From assembly GCA_003169695.1 (NCBI GenBank), contig PNAS01000017.1, positions 62,001 through 126,000 of the forward strand: DNA of 64,000 bases. The letters run 5' to 3'. This document shows, piece by piece, positions 8,910 to 16,962 of this stretch (positions within the stretch are counted from its first letter, which is position 1; each line of letters starts with the position of its first letter). The notes beneath the pieces are model-generated. The model did no database searches. It was not told the DNA's origin and saw only the letters and a program-made list of their open reading frames with translations. Both the position numbers and the translations under genes were made by a program. The DNA is from Spartobacteria bacterium. GTDB lineage: Bacteria > Verrucomicrobiota > Verrucomicrobiia > Chthoniobacterales > UBA10450.

Positions 8910-9028
8910 CAATGTTTCGCGACGCTCAACCACGGCAATCGCTTTCAAATAAATCGTGCCTGGCGTCAAGAGCGTTCCATCATGAGCGCAATAGATTTCC
9001 GGCGCGATCGTCGCTATTTGCGGACGCG

Positions 9029-10087
9029 CTACTTTGCGATGGGAGCTCGCGCCCAGCCTTCCGACGCTTCCGTGAATTCTCGCGCAGTTAAACACCAGAC
9101 AACAACTTTCTTTTTCGCGAGATACCCGGGATCTTTGAGACTATGCCGGTAGAGGCTAATGCGGACGGGCGTCGCTCCCGATCCACGTGTGCCGATTAAA
9201 TCGGGGGCGAAGCCGAGTTCCTGTGCGAGCTGATCGACCAGTCCCGCGCGCTCCGTGAGGAAGTCATGGAAGACGAGCGTATGACTGTCGCCGAGAAGAA
9301 GCAGCGGGCTGTTCGCATCCGGCTGGACCGCGGTGCTTGTCCCCTTTTCACTCACGCTGCGAACAGCAATTTTTTCCGCACCGGGCTTTGGGGAGTCCGG
9401 AGGAAGAAGGCTGACCAGGTCGCCACTGATCTGGAATTCTTTCCATTCCGAAACGTAATCCTTTCGTGGCGATGGAGCTGTCAGTTTCCCGCGGACGTTT
9501 TCCGCGATCGCTCGCGCCGCCAGCGCGCATCCGAGACCCGACCAATGGCTATCGGTCTTGCAAAAAACTCCGCCCCGCTTGTCATCGCGATTTTCGATAA
9601 AGAGCGGCCCGAGATCCAAGACGTCGATTCCCGCCGCGCGGAGCTCCTCGTAAAAGCGATGCAGAAGTGGAGCTGCGTCGTCGCTCCGAACATTGAACCC
9701 GGGGAGAATTTTTTCCGGATAAATCGCGGCCTTTGGCGGCACCGGCACCACCAGCAAATCGATCCCCCGCGCCCTTAATTGTTTCTCAAAATCGACGATG
9801 GCCGGAATCGGATCAGCCAATTCCGGTTTATGCGAGCGACTCACTTTCGGCGCTTCGTTGCCCCAAAAGCGACCGAGCGAGAGAAGGCGAAATTCGGCCG
9901 TGAAGAACAACCAACCGTCGGCTTCCTCACAGGCCGCGGAATTTTGCTTTTCCGAAATCTGCACCATGCTCGCGAGCTCGCGGCGAAGCTTCAGCTGCGC
10001 TTCTGAAAACGGAACTTGAACAGGCGTTTCCGCCGCACGGAAGGCCGGGATCGCGCAAAAGAGAATCAGGAGACGGAAAAATTTCAT
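9029..10087 (-). CDS. AlgJ/AlgX-like periplasmic O-acetyltransferase domain protein
   Basis: 352 residues with a clear signal peptide (MKFFRLLILFCAIPAFRA, cleaved before AE). An in-frame ATG at 10120 would add 11 residues. The fold signature of the AlgX/AlgJ acetyltransferase family is present: TDSHW at 178-182 and the nucleophile motif LLLLGDSHT around 264-271. KQLRARGIDLLVVPVPPKAA is typical of the same family. These proteins take acetyl groups passed through an AlgI-like MBOAT protein and attach them to an exopolysaccharide in the periplasm. The gene is divergent from the MBOAT gene at 10324, with a family-B repeat between them. Confidence 0.75.
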   Translation of the reverse strand: MKFFRLLILFCAIPAFRAAETPVQVPFSEAQLKLRRELASMVQISEKQNSAACEEADGWLFFTAEFRLLSLGRFWGNEAPKVSRSHKPELADPIPAIVDFEKQLRARGIDLLVVPVPPKAAIYPEKILPGFNVRSDDAAPLLHRFYEELRAAGIDVLDLGPLFIENRDDKRGGVFCKTDSHWSGLGCALAARAIAENVRGKLTAPSPRKDYVSEWKEFQISGDLVSLLPPDSPKPGAEKIAVRSVSEKGTSTAVQPDANSPLLLLGDSHTLVFHDFLTERAGLVDQLAQELGFAPDLIGTRGSGATPVRISLYRHSLKDPGYLAKKKVVVWCLTAREFTEASEGWARAPIAK

Positions 10088-10228
10088 TAGGAGTTGAAAG
10101 GCGGTAGCGATAATACGCATTCTTTCAACTGCACCGTGCTGTTTTTATTCGCAAGCTGCCGCGGGGGCATCGTATCAGAAGACTGTGACTGGGAAGCCAA
10201 GAGAGAGCGCTTGCTCGAAGTTTAGGCT

Positions 10229-10316
10229 GGTGGATAGAGCGCTCCGTCACTCGATGTTTTATTGTCGCGGCTCAGCCGCCGTTTTTGGCATCGCGCAGCG
10301 GAGCGCACGATCCACC
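10229..10316. repeat. Family B inverted-repeat element, copy 1 (88 bp)
   Basis: Ends GGTGGAT...ATCCACC. The outer 28 bp on each side match as inverted repeats at about 22 of 28 positions. The centre holds a smaller hairpin (GCGGC/GCCGC, 10267-10279). The same ends, spacing and central hairpin recur at 52112-52198. No coding capacity. It occupies the divergent promoter region between the AlgJ-like and MBOAT genes. Confidence 0.8.
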
Positions 10317-10323
10317 TACTCGC

Positions 10324-11799
10324 GTGGTTTTTAGTTCTCACATTTTTGTCTACTACTTCCTGCCGCTCGCGCTGCTGGGCTACTACGCGCTCGTCCGCGC
10401 GCCCCAGCGGTGGCGAAACGGCTGGCTCATTCTGACCGGCTACATCTTCTACGGTTGGGCCGAGCCGCGTTTCATGCCGCTCATGTTCGCGACCACATTC
10501 ATCGACTGGCTCATGAGTTTGGTCATCGCGCACGACACCTGGCAATTCTGGCGCGTTCTGCACAAGCCGGTGAAACAATTGCCGCGCCGCGCGCCGCGCA
10601 CCCGCACACAACGCCACGCGATTTGGGTATCGGTCGTCCTGAATCTCGCGACGCTCGGATTCTTCAAGTACTTCAACTTCGGCATTGAGAGCTGGAATTC
10701 CCTCGCCGCGGGGCTTGGACTTCACCACGCGCACTTCGACACTTTCTTCCGCGTGGTGCTGCCACTCGGCATCAGCTTTTACACCTTTCAGGCGCTCAGC
10801 TACACGATCGACGTTTATCGCGGCGAGGCCGAGGCGATGTCGAACTTCATCGATTTCTCCTGTTTCGTCTCGATGTTCCCGCACCTCGTCGCCGGGCCGA
10901 TTCTGAAATTTTCTTTTCTCGCCGATCAACTCAAACATCGCGTCCTCACCTCGGACAAATTCGGGCGAGGCGTCGCTTTCTTCATGCTCGGCCTCGCAAA
11001 AAAAATCCTGCTCGCGAACCCTTGCGGAAAAATCGCGGACACTGCCTTCAACGCAGGCTCCATTGGCACGCTCGACGCGTGGTTCGGCTCAGTCGGATAC
11101 GCGTTCCAAATTTATTTCGACTTCAGCGGTTACTCGGACATGGCGATCGGGCTCGGTCTCATGTTCGGCTTTGTCTTCGCGAAGAATTTTGATTCACCCT
11201 ACCGGTCGGAATCGATCACCGATTTCTGGCGGCGCTGGCACATCTCGCTTTCGACCTGGCTGCGCGAATACCTCTACGTCCCGCTCGGTGGCAACCGGCG
11301 CGGAATCAGCCGCACTTACCTCAATTTGGTGATCACCATGTTGCTCGGCGGGCTCTGGCACGGGGCATCGCTGAATTTTATCGTCTGGGGTGGATTGCAT
11401 GGAGGCATGCTTGCCTTCGAGCGCAGCCAGGGTCGCGAAGGTTTCTATCATAATCTTCCCAAACCGCTGCGCATCGCGATCACCTTTGTCATCGTTCTCC
11501 TCGGCTGGGTATTTTTCCGCGCCGCCGATTTGCCCCGAGCCGTCGCTTATCTCGCCAGCATGTTCGGCCTCGGCCACGCCGAACCCAGCGCGGCGTTGCT
11601 CAGTGGAATTCTTTACAAGCCCTATTACCTGCTTTCGCTCGGCGTCGCGGCGCTGGTGGTCTGGGCCGGGAAGCAGACCTGGGATTGGACCCAACGCATG
11701 ACACTTCCGAAGACCGCGGTTTGTTTCGCGCTCGGCTGGCTCGCGTTGGTTGTCCTGGCCGCGCAGGAGTACAACCCGTTCATCTATTTCATTTTCTAG
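10324..11799 (+). CDS. MBOAT-family O-acyltransferase (AlgI-like)
   Basis: 491-residue polytopic membrane protein, with about 10 hydrophobic segments, that passes acyl groups across the inner membrane for O-acetylation of an exported polysaccharide. The GTG at 10324 gives the typical AlgI start MVFSSHIFVYYFLPLALLGYY. A TTG at 10285 is in frame but its codons lie inside the family-B repeat. Conserved blocks are LPLGISFYTFQALSYTIDVY, FPHLVAGPILK, YFDFSGYSDMAIGLGLMFG, FWRRWHISLSTWLREYLY and the catalytic-His segment GGLWHGASLNFIVWGGLHG. It is followed after 9 bp by an AlgJ-like partner. Confidence 0.9.
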   Translation: MVFSSHIFVYYFLPLALLGYYALVRAPQRWRNGWLILTGYIFYGWAEPRFMPLMFATTFIDWLMSLVIAHDTWQFWRVLHKPVKQLPRRAPRTRTQRHAIWVSVVLNLATLGFFKYFNFGIESWNSLAAGLGLHHAHFDTFFRVVLPLGISFYTFQALSYTIDVYRGEAEAMSNFIDFSCFVSMFPHLVAGPILKFSFLADQLKHRVLTSDKFGRGVAFFMLGLAKKILLANPCGKIADTAFNAGSIGTLDAWFGSVGYAFQIYFDFSGYSDMAIGLGLMFGFVFAKNFDSPYRSESITDFWRRWHISLSTWLREYLYVPLGGNRRGISRTYLNLVITMLLGGLWHGASLNFIVWGGLHGGMLAFERSQGREGFYHNLPKPLRIAITFVIVLLGWVFFRAADLPRAVAYLASMFGLGHAEPSAALLSGILYKPYYLLSLGVAALVVWAGKQTWDWTQRMTLPKTAVCFALGWLALVVLAAQEYNPFIYFIF

Positions 11800-11808
11800 G
11801 AATCTAAC

Positions 11809-13548
11809 GTGGCCGAAGAAATTCCAGATCCAATTGTCGGAGGCGAAGAGTCGAGAAAGCCGACGCATTCGCTTCCGCGCTACAGCGAGCCTACGCCCGA
11901 GACGCACCGGAAGTTGTCGCGGGAAGCCGAGGCGGAACTCGCACTCAAGCACACTGTTTTCACATCTGGCGCGAAGCCACTGCTCATCGCGCTCTTTCTC
12001 TTCACCATTATTGCAGTTCCCGCGATTCAGTTGACGGCTGAGCTTCGTGTGACGCGGCCTTCTGGCGGGCTCGCCACCTTCGACGTTTACAAGGTACTGC
12101 CGACGTGGACAAAGATCCGGAAGGTTCGGAATGTGGCGGGGCTTTGGCATCTCCTTCCGCGCGCCGCGGATCTCAAGTCCGCGGAGAAATCTATCGAAAC
12201 CGAGTCGGTCGTTTCCGCGTGGCTGCTGCCACGCGTTCAGGCCGTGCTCACCGGAGAACTCGGTGCCGGCAACGAACAAGTCTATCTCGGACGCGGCGGG
12301 TGGCTCTTTTATCGTCCCGACGTCGAGTACATCACCGGTCCGCCATTTCTCGATGTGGCCCAAATGAGGCGCCGCGACCGGGTGCAACCCGATCCGGTAA
12401 AGGCCATCGTCGATTTTCGAGATCAGCTCGCGGTCCGCGGGATTGAATTGATCACGGTGCCGCTGCCGGTGAAGCCGGGCATCGACGCAAATAAACTTTC
12501 GGCCCGCGCGGAAGGGCGCGCGCCTTTCCACAATAAGTCATTCGCTGAGTTCAAAGCGCGTCTCGAAAAAGCGGGCGTGCGCGTTTTCGACCCAGTTCCC
12601 TCGCTGATACAGGGCGAAACCGGCGCTCCACGTTATTTACAAACCGACACGCACTGGCGGCCGGAAACGATGGAGCTCGTCGCAGAAAATCTTGCCGCAG
12701 TCATTCCGCCATCTAGCTCGACACCACGCGCGCCGCTTCAAGTCGCGCAAAAAGAGATCAACGGTTCTCTCGGCGACCTCGCGAGAATGTTAAAGCTGCC
12801 TCCGTCGCAAAATTTTTATCGTCCGGAGAAAGTCACTATTCACGAAGTGTTGTCTGGTAACGCGCTGTGGCATCCGACGAAAGACGCTGACATCCTGCTC
12901 CTCGGTGACAGCTTCTCGAACATCTTCTCGCTCGAAACTGCGGGCTGGGGTGAGTCAGCTGGGTTTGCCGAACATCTCAGTCGCGCCTTGGGCGGGCGGC
13001 CACTCGACTGCATCCTGCGCAACGGCGAGGGCGCTAATGCAACTCGAGAAATCCTGAGCCGCGACCTGGCGCGAGGCCGCGACCGGCTCGCAGGAAAAAA
13101 GCTGGTCGTATGGGAATTCGTCGAACGCGAGCTGGCGATCGGCGATTGGAAATTGCTCGAAATGAAGCTGGGAGAACCACCGCCGGCTCGATTCTTTGTG
13201 CCGAAAACGAACGAAGAGGTCGTGGTCAGTGGAACGGTTGAAGCCATCTCCACGGTGCCGCGCGCGGGAACACTTCCCTACAAGGACCACATCCTCGCCC
13301 TGCATCTGACCGATCTCACGGTCGATAGCGGTCATGAGCAGGAGCGTTTGGAATCGCTCGTCTATCTTTGGAGCATGCGGGACAATGTTTTGACGCCCGC
13401 TGCGCACTTGCGCCAGGGCGACCATGTCATCTTGCGGCTGCGCGCATGGACCGATGTGTCGGATCGCTACGAAAAGATAAATCGCAGTGAAGTTGAAGAT
13501 CCCACCGTTCAACTGCAGGAACCCTGCTGGGGAGAAATTTTGAAATGA
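11809..13548 (+). CDS. AlgJ/AlgX-like acetyltransferase partner, membrane anchored
   Basis: 579 residues from GTG 11809, 9 bp after the MBOAT stop. About 55 cytoplasmic residues precede one transmembrane segment (PLLIALFLFTIIAVPAIQL), so the catalytic part is extracytoplasmic. GWLFYRPDVEYITGP is typical of the family start, TDTHW lies at 279-283, and the nucleophile motif LLLGDSFSNIF lies around 363-373. Beyond residue about 460 a C-terminal domain (VSGTVEAISTVPRAGTLPY) resembles the C-terminal domain of the SGNH protein at 7614-8909. Together with the MBOAT protein it probably forms an O-acetylation machine for an unknown exopolymer. Confidence 0.75.
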   Translation: MAEEIPDPIVGGEESRKPTHSLPRYSEPTPETHRKLSREAEAELALKHTVFTSGAKPLLIALFLFTIIAVPAIQLTAELRVTRPSGGLATFDVYKVLPTWTKIRKVRNVAGLWHLLPRAADLKSAEKSIETESVVSAWLLPRVQAVLTGELGAGNEQVYLGRGGWLFYRPDVEYITGPPFLDVAQMRRRDRVQPDPVKAIVDFRDQLAVRGIELITVPLPVKPGIDANKLSARAEGRAPFHNKSFAEFKARLEKAGVRVFDPVPSLIQGETGAPRYLQTDTHWRPETMELVAENLAAVIPPSSSTPRAPLQVAQKEINGSLGDLARMLKLPPSQNFYRPEKVTIHEVLSGNALWHPTKDADILLLGDSFSNIFSLETAGWGESAGFAEHLSRALGGRPLDCILRNGEGANATREILSRDLARGRDRLAGKKLVVWEFVERELAIGDWKLLEMKLGEPPPARFFVPKTNEEVVVSGTVEAISTVPRAGTLPYKDHILALHLTDLTVDSGHEQERLESLVYLWSMRDNVLTPAAHLRQGDHVILRLRAWTDVSDRYEKINRSEVEDPTVQLQEPCWGEILK

Positions 13549-13563
13549 GGCGTCGCTGAATTT

Positions 13564-13585
13564 AGGTGGATCGTGCGCTCCACCT
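13564..13585. repeat. Half copy of a family B element
   Basis: AGGTGGATCGTGCGCTCCACCT matches the first about 17 bp of the family-B end and is itself near-palindromic. No second arm follows, so it appears to be a decayed or truncated copy. It lies between the acetylation cassette and yajC. Confidence 0.5.
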
Positions 13586-13707
13586 AGTTACACTCGGGCC
13601 GCGTTTCCCGTCTCTTGCATTTTGCGCGGCGTTGTGCTCAGTAAGAGGCCGCTCTTCCGCCTTGCTTGTAACCAGCTTCAAGGCCCTGAAACGCAAAACT
13701 TCATCTT

Positions 13708-14019
13708 ATGTTTGCTCTTTTGCTCGCCCAAGCGCCAGCCCCGGCATCCCCCGGATCCGGATTGCTCAGCCTCCTGCCTTTCGTTTTCATTTTCGTCATT
13801 ATGTATTACGTGATGCTTCGGCCGCAAATGCGGCGCCAAAAAGAACAGGCGCGCCTCGTTTCCGCGCTGAAGACCGGAGATCGCGTCGTCACTTCTTCGG
13901 GCATTCACGGTCTGATTTCGAACGTGAAAGACACGACGGTGATCGTCAAGGTCGCCGACAACGTGAAGCTCGAAATGGAGAAAACGGCCGTGACGAATGT
14001 TTTGAAATCCGAAAGCTGA
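13708..14019 (+). CDS. yajC: Preprotein translocase subunit YajC
   Basis: 103-residue single-span protein that associates with SecDF and YidC at the Sec translocon. The hydrophobic segment at about 18-37 (LLSLLPFVFIFVIMYYVMLRP) is followed by RPQMRRQKEQARLVSALKTGDRVVTSSGIHGLI, the standard YajC signature. It lies 54 bp before secDF, as in many bacteria. The short spacer contains a direct-repeat run of CTTTCCGCTTTCCGCTTTCGG. Confidence 0.95.
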   Translation: MFALLLAQAPAPASPGSGLLSLLPFVFIFVIMYYVMLRPQMRRQKEQARLVSALKTGDRVVTSSGIHGLISNVKDTTVIVKVADNVKLEMEKTAVTNVLKSES

Positions 14020-14032
14020 CATGCTGATACTT

Positions 14033-14072
14033 TTGCCTTTCCGCTTTCCGCTTTCGGCTTTCCACTTTTCTT
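14033..14072 (+). repeat. Imperfect CTTTCCG tandem repeat in the yajC-secDF spacer
   Basis: CTTTTGC, CTTTCCG, CTTTCCG, CTTTCGG, CTTTCCA form a 7-bp-period pyrimidine-rich run ending just before the secDF start. There is no obvious Shine-Dalgarno before the secDF ATG, so the repeat replaces the usual site. Confidence 0.6.
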
Positions 14073-14073
14073 T

Positions 14074-16470
14074 ATGAGTCCCTCGCTCACGTTTTTTATC
14101 GGACTAGCTCTGCTGATCCTGTTGGGCTGGTATTTTTTTACCGATAACAACCGCCTCCGGCGCATTCTTGGGACGGTCCTCACGATCGCAATTACAGGGT
14201 TTTGCCTTTGGTCCGCTTATCCGCCGTTCGACGAGAAAGACGCAAACGGCAACGTTGTGCGCCCGGGCAAAATCCATCTCGGCCTGGATCTTCAAGGCGG
14301 GACGTCTTTCTTAATCCGGCTGGAACCGATCGCGGACGCGCAGGGATCGAAAAGGGAGATTACCAAGCCGATGGTGGAGCAAGCGATTGAGGCGATCCGC
14401 AAGCGCGTCGATCAATTTGGCGTAAGCGAACCGATCATTACACCGCAAGGGAGCGATCGCATCCTGGTGCAGATTCCGGGGTTAAGCTCCGAGAAAATCC
14501 AAGAGGCGCGCCAGCAGCTATCGCGCGTGGCCAAGCTCGAGTTCCGTATCGTCTATCCCGATAATGGCCAGCGCCTCCAGGCCATCGATGCCGGGACTGA
14601 AGTGATCCCGCCGGATTACAAGATCGAGATTTACAGACCGCATTCCGATGGGGGGAAGAAGCCCCAGGACGAACGGTTGCTCGTGAAGAAAAAAGCTGAT
14701 CTCGGCGGCGAGCACGTTACTGAGGCGCACGCCGGTTACGGCAACGAGGGCTGGGAAGTCTCGCTCAATTTCGATAGCGAGGGCGCCACACTATTTGGCA
14801 AGATCACCGAGGCGCATGTGAACCATCGTTTCGCAGTCGTCCTCGACGGGGTGATTCAATCGGCGCCAAATATCAGGGAGCCCATTTACGGGGGCAGCGC
14901 CCGCATTTCTGGAAAGTTTGGGGAACAGGAAGCGCGTAGCCTGGCAAGTGCGCTGGAAAATCCGCTGCAAACACCGGTGAGCATCGAAGAGGAACGACAG
15001 GTCTCTGCCAGCCTCGGGAGCGACTCAATCAAGAGCGGCATTTATTCCGGCATCGCAGGCCTGGCGCTGGTGGTCGTCTTCATGCTGATTTATTACCGGT
15101 TTGTCGGTTTCATCGCGAACGTCGCCCTGCTCATCAACTGCATCATAGTGGTCGGCGCGCTGGCGATGTTTCAAAGCGTTCTCACGCTTCCGGGCATCGC
15201 CGGCCTCATTCTCAGCCTCGGCATCGCCGTGGACGCGAATGTTTTGATTTACGAGCGCTTACGCGATGAGATCGCACAAGGAAAAACTCTCACGACGGCG
15301 GTCGAAACATCCTACCGCAAGGCTTTCAGCGCGATTTTCGACGCGCATGTTACGCAATTTCTTACCGCGGCCATTCTTTTTTGGCTGGCGAGCGGGCCAG
15401 TCAAAGGCTTCGCCCTCACTCTCACCATCGGCATCGTCGCGTCGATGTTTTCGTCGCTGCTTATTACCTATACCTGCTTCTCCTGGGCGTTTGCCTTCAA
15501 TTTGCTGAAGCGCGTCACGATGCTTCACCTTATTCGATCGAAGGGCTTTGACTTCCTCGGCAAGGCCCGGCCGTTCATTCTCACCTCCGCCGCGTTTGTT
15601 ATCTTAAGCATCGGCATCCTGGTCAACCGCGGTGAACGCAATCTGGGAGCCGACTTCAAAGGGGGTGATTTGCTCGTCCTTTCCGCAGCCCAAAAACTAA
15701 CGCCAGACCAAATCCGCGCCGCGCTTGCCAACACCGGATTGCAAAATAGCGTGATCCAATCGGAGCACGTCGCCAATCGCGACCTCATCAGCATTCGAGG
15801 CGACATGGGGACGGCTGACAAAATCAAGGCGCGCCTGAGCGAGGCTCTTCCGAGTGTCGGTCTCAAGTTTGAGCAAACGGACCACGTCGGGGCGCTTGTC
15901 GGAAAGGAACTGGCGAGCAAGAGCGCGCTCGCTCTCGCGCTTGGCATCCTGGGAATTTTTATTTATGTCAGCTTGCGGTTTGAAACCTCATTCGCGGTCG
16001 GCGCTCTCCTCGCCCTGACGCACGATTTGATCATCACTCTCGGTATTTTCGCGCTCAGCGGCCGGGAACTTTCGCTGATCATGGTTGCGGCAGTTTTAAC
16101 CATCGCCGGCTATTCCATTAACGACAAAATCGTTGTCTTTGATCGGATTCGAAGTGGTCTGCGTGACCGGCTCGGCCCCAGTTCGGTGGCCGAGATCATG
16201 AATACTTCCATCAATGAAACGCTGTCGCGCACGATTCTCACGGGCGGCACGGTGCTCCTGACTGTGCTGGCGCTGTACTTCTTTGGGGGCCCGGTGCTCA
16301 ACGATTTCGCTTTTTCCTTTGTAATCGGCGTCATCATCGGAACGTATTCCTCGATTTTCATCGCCGCGCCCATTGTGCTCTGGTGGACGCGCGCGCGCCG
16401 CGGCCGCGCCTCGACTCTACGGCGGGATGTCACTCAAAAGGCGGCGGCCACTGGACCGGCCCGCTCGTAG
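14074..16470 (+). CDS. secDF: Fused protein-export protein SecDF
   Basis: 798 residues combining SecD and SecF, which use the proton-motive force to help pull exported proteins out of the SecYEG channel. The SecD half has the first membrane helix, GKIHLGLDLQGGTSFLI (P1 start) at about 66-82, and the helices with GLILSLGIAVDANVLIYERL carrying the functional Asp. The SecF half begins near residue 490 (LIRSKGFDFLGKARPF), with LGADFKGGDLL, and ends with AGYSINDKIVVFDRIR and the final helices. Twelve membrane spans are expected. The fusion form is known from several phyla, including Bacillus and Verrucomicrobia-type genomes. Confidence 0.95.
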   Translation: MSPSLTFFIGLALLILLGWYFFTDNNRLRRILGTVLTIAITGFCLWSAYPPFDEKDANGNVVRPGKIHLGLDLQGGTSFLIRLEPIADAQGSKREITKPMVEQAIEAIRKRVDQFGVSEPIITPQGSDRILVQIPGLSSEKIQEARQQLSRVAKLEFRIVYPDNGQRLQAIDAGTEVIPPDYKIEIYRPHSDGGKKPQDERLLVKKKADLGGEHVTEAHAGYGNEGWEVSLNFDSEGATLFGKITEAHVNHRFAVVLDGVIQSAPNIREPIYGGSARISGKFGEQEARSLASALENPLQTPVSIEEERQVSASLGSDSIKSGIYSGIAGLALVVVFMLIYYRFVGFIANVALLINCIIVVGALAMFQSVLTLPGIAGLILSLGIAVDANVLIYERLRDEIAQGKTLTTAVETSYRKAFSAIFDAHVTQFLTAAILFWLASGPVKGFALTLTIGIVASMFSSLLITYTCFSWAFAFNLLKRVTMLHLIRSKGFDFLGKARPFILTSAAFVILSIGILVNRGERNLGADFKGGDLLVLSAAQKLTPDQIRAALANTGLQNSVIQSEHVANRDLISIRGDMGTADKIKARLSEALPSVGLKFEQTDHVGALVGKELASKSALALALGILGIFIYVSLRFETSFAVGALLALTHDLIITLGIFALSGRELSLIMVAAVLTIAGYSINDKIVVFDRIRSGLRDRLGPSSVAEIMNTSINETLSRTILTGGTVLLTVLALYFFGGPVLNDFAFSFVIGVIIGTYSSIFIAAPIVLWWTRARRGRASTLRRDVTQKAAATGPARS

Positions 16471-16474
16471 GCAA

Positions 16475-16551
16475 AATCGAATGTCAACCCGAGCCGGCCT
16501 CCGGCGGCGGGCGGCACCCCCGCCCTACAATTCCTTTCAGCTGGGCACCCC
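16475..16551. other. Spacer with G/C-rich palindromic segment before rpsU
   Basis: The stretch after secDF contains GCCGGCCTCCGGCGGC and GGCGGGCGGCACCCCCGCCC, two overlapping inverted repeats able to fold into strong hairpins. This could terminate the yajC-secDF transcript, although no T-run follows. No gene is seen here. Confidence 0.35.
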
Positions 16552-16574
16552 AAAACGAAAGTTATTCACAATAG

Positions 16575-16603
16575 TTGACGCCCCTCGTCCACCCGAGTAG
16601 GCT
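16575..16603 (+). promoter_or_regulatory. Predicted rpsU promoter
   Basis: TTGACG (16575-16580), 17-bp spacer, TAGGCT (16598-16603), about 50 bp before the rpsU start. The -35 is good and the -10 is weak. TTATTCACA lies immediately upstream at 16562-16570. Confidence 0.4.
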
Positions 16604-16651
16604 CGGCTTCACCGGTCGAGCCGGAACATTTTTCAAATCGAGGAGACAACC

Positions 16652-16849
16652 ATGCCAGAAGTTATCGTTCGCAAAGGTGAGCCGGTCGACCGGGCGTTAA
16701 AGCGACTGAAGAACAAGCTGGACGCCGAAGGGATCCTTGAAGAGGTCCGTCGCTTGCGGGCGTTTGAAACACCGAACCAAAAGAGCCGGCGCAAAGCCAA
16801 AGCGAACGCGAAGCGGGGACGAACGAAGTTCCGTTTTAATCCATCGTAA
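16652..16849 (+). CDS. rpsU: 30S ribosomal protein S21
   Basis: 65-residue basic protein of the small subunit that helps initiation by sitting near the anti-Shine-Dalgarno end of 16S rRNA. MPEVIVRKGEPVDRALKRLK is the S21 N-terminus, and the Lys/Arg-rich tail is normal. A good ribosome-binding site (GAGGAGA) lies 8 bp before the ATG, unlike many genes here. It is monocistronic with its own predicted promoter. Confidence 0.95.
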   Translation: MPEVIVRKGEPVDRALKRLKNKLDAEGILEEVRRLRAFETPNQKSRRKAKANAKRGRTKFRFNPS

Positions 16850-16962
16850 GCTGCTGAAGTGCTGGTGCTTGGCGCACGACTCGCCTCGCTCGGGATGGCA
16901 AAAGGGGCGGTGCGATTTCCAATTTTCGCGCGCCCAGCGGTTCGTATACCGCCGTTATAGAA

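Noticed and set aside
11194-12531. Long open frame (445 codons) on the minus strand opposite the MBOAT and AlgJ-like genes
   Set aside because: It is antisense to two well-supported genes, its translation is rich in Arg/Gly/Glu without motifs, and high GC makes such shadow frames common here.
16562-16570. TTATTCACA, and TGTGAATAA at 47666-47674, as DnaA boxes marking an origin
   Set aside because: Each is an isolated one-mismatch box without a cluster, an AT-rich unwinding region, or a nearby dnaA/dnaN/gyrB set.
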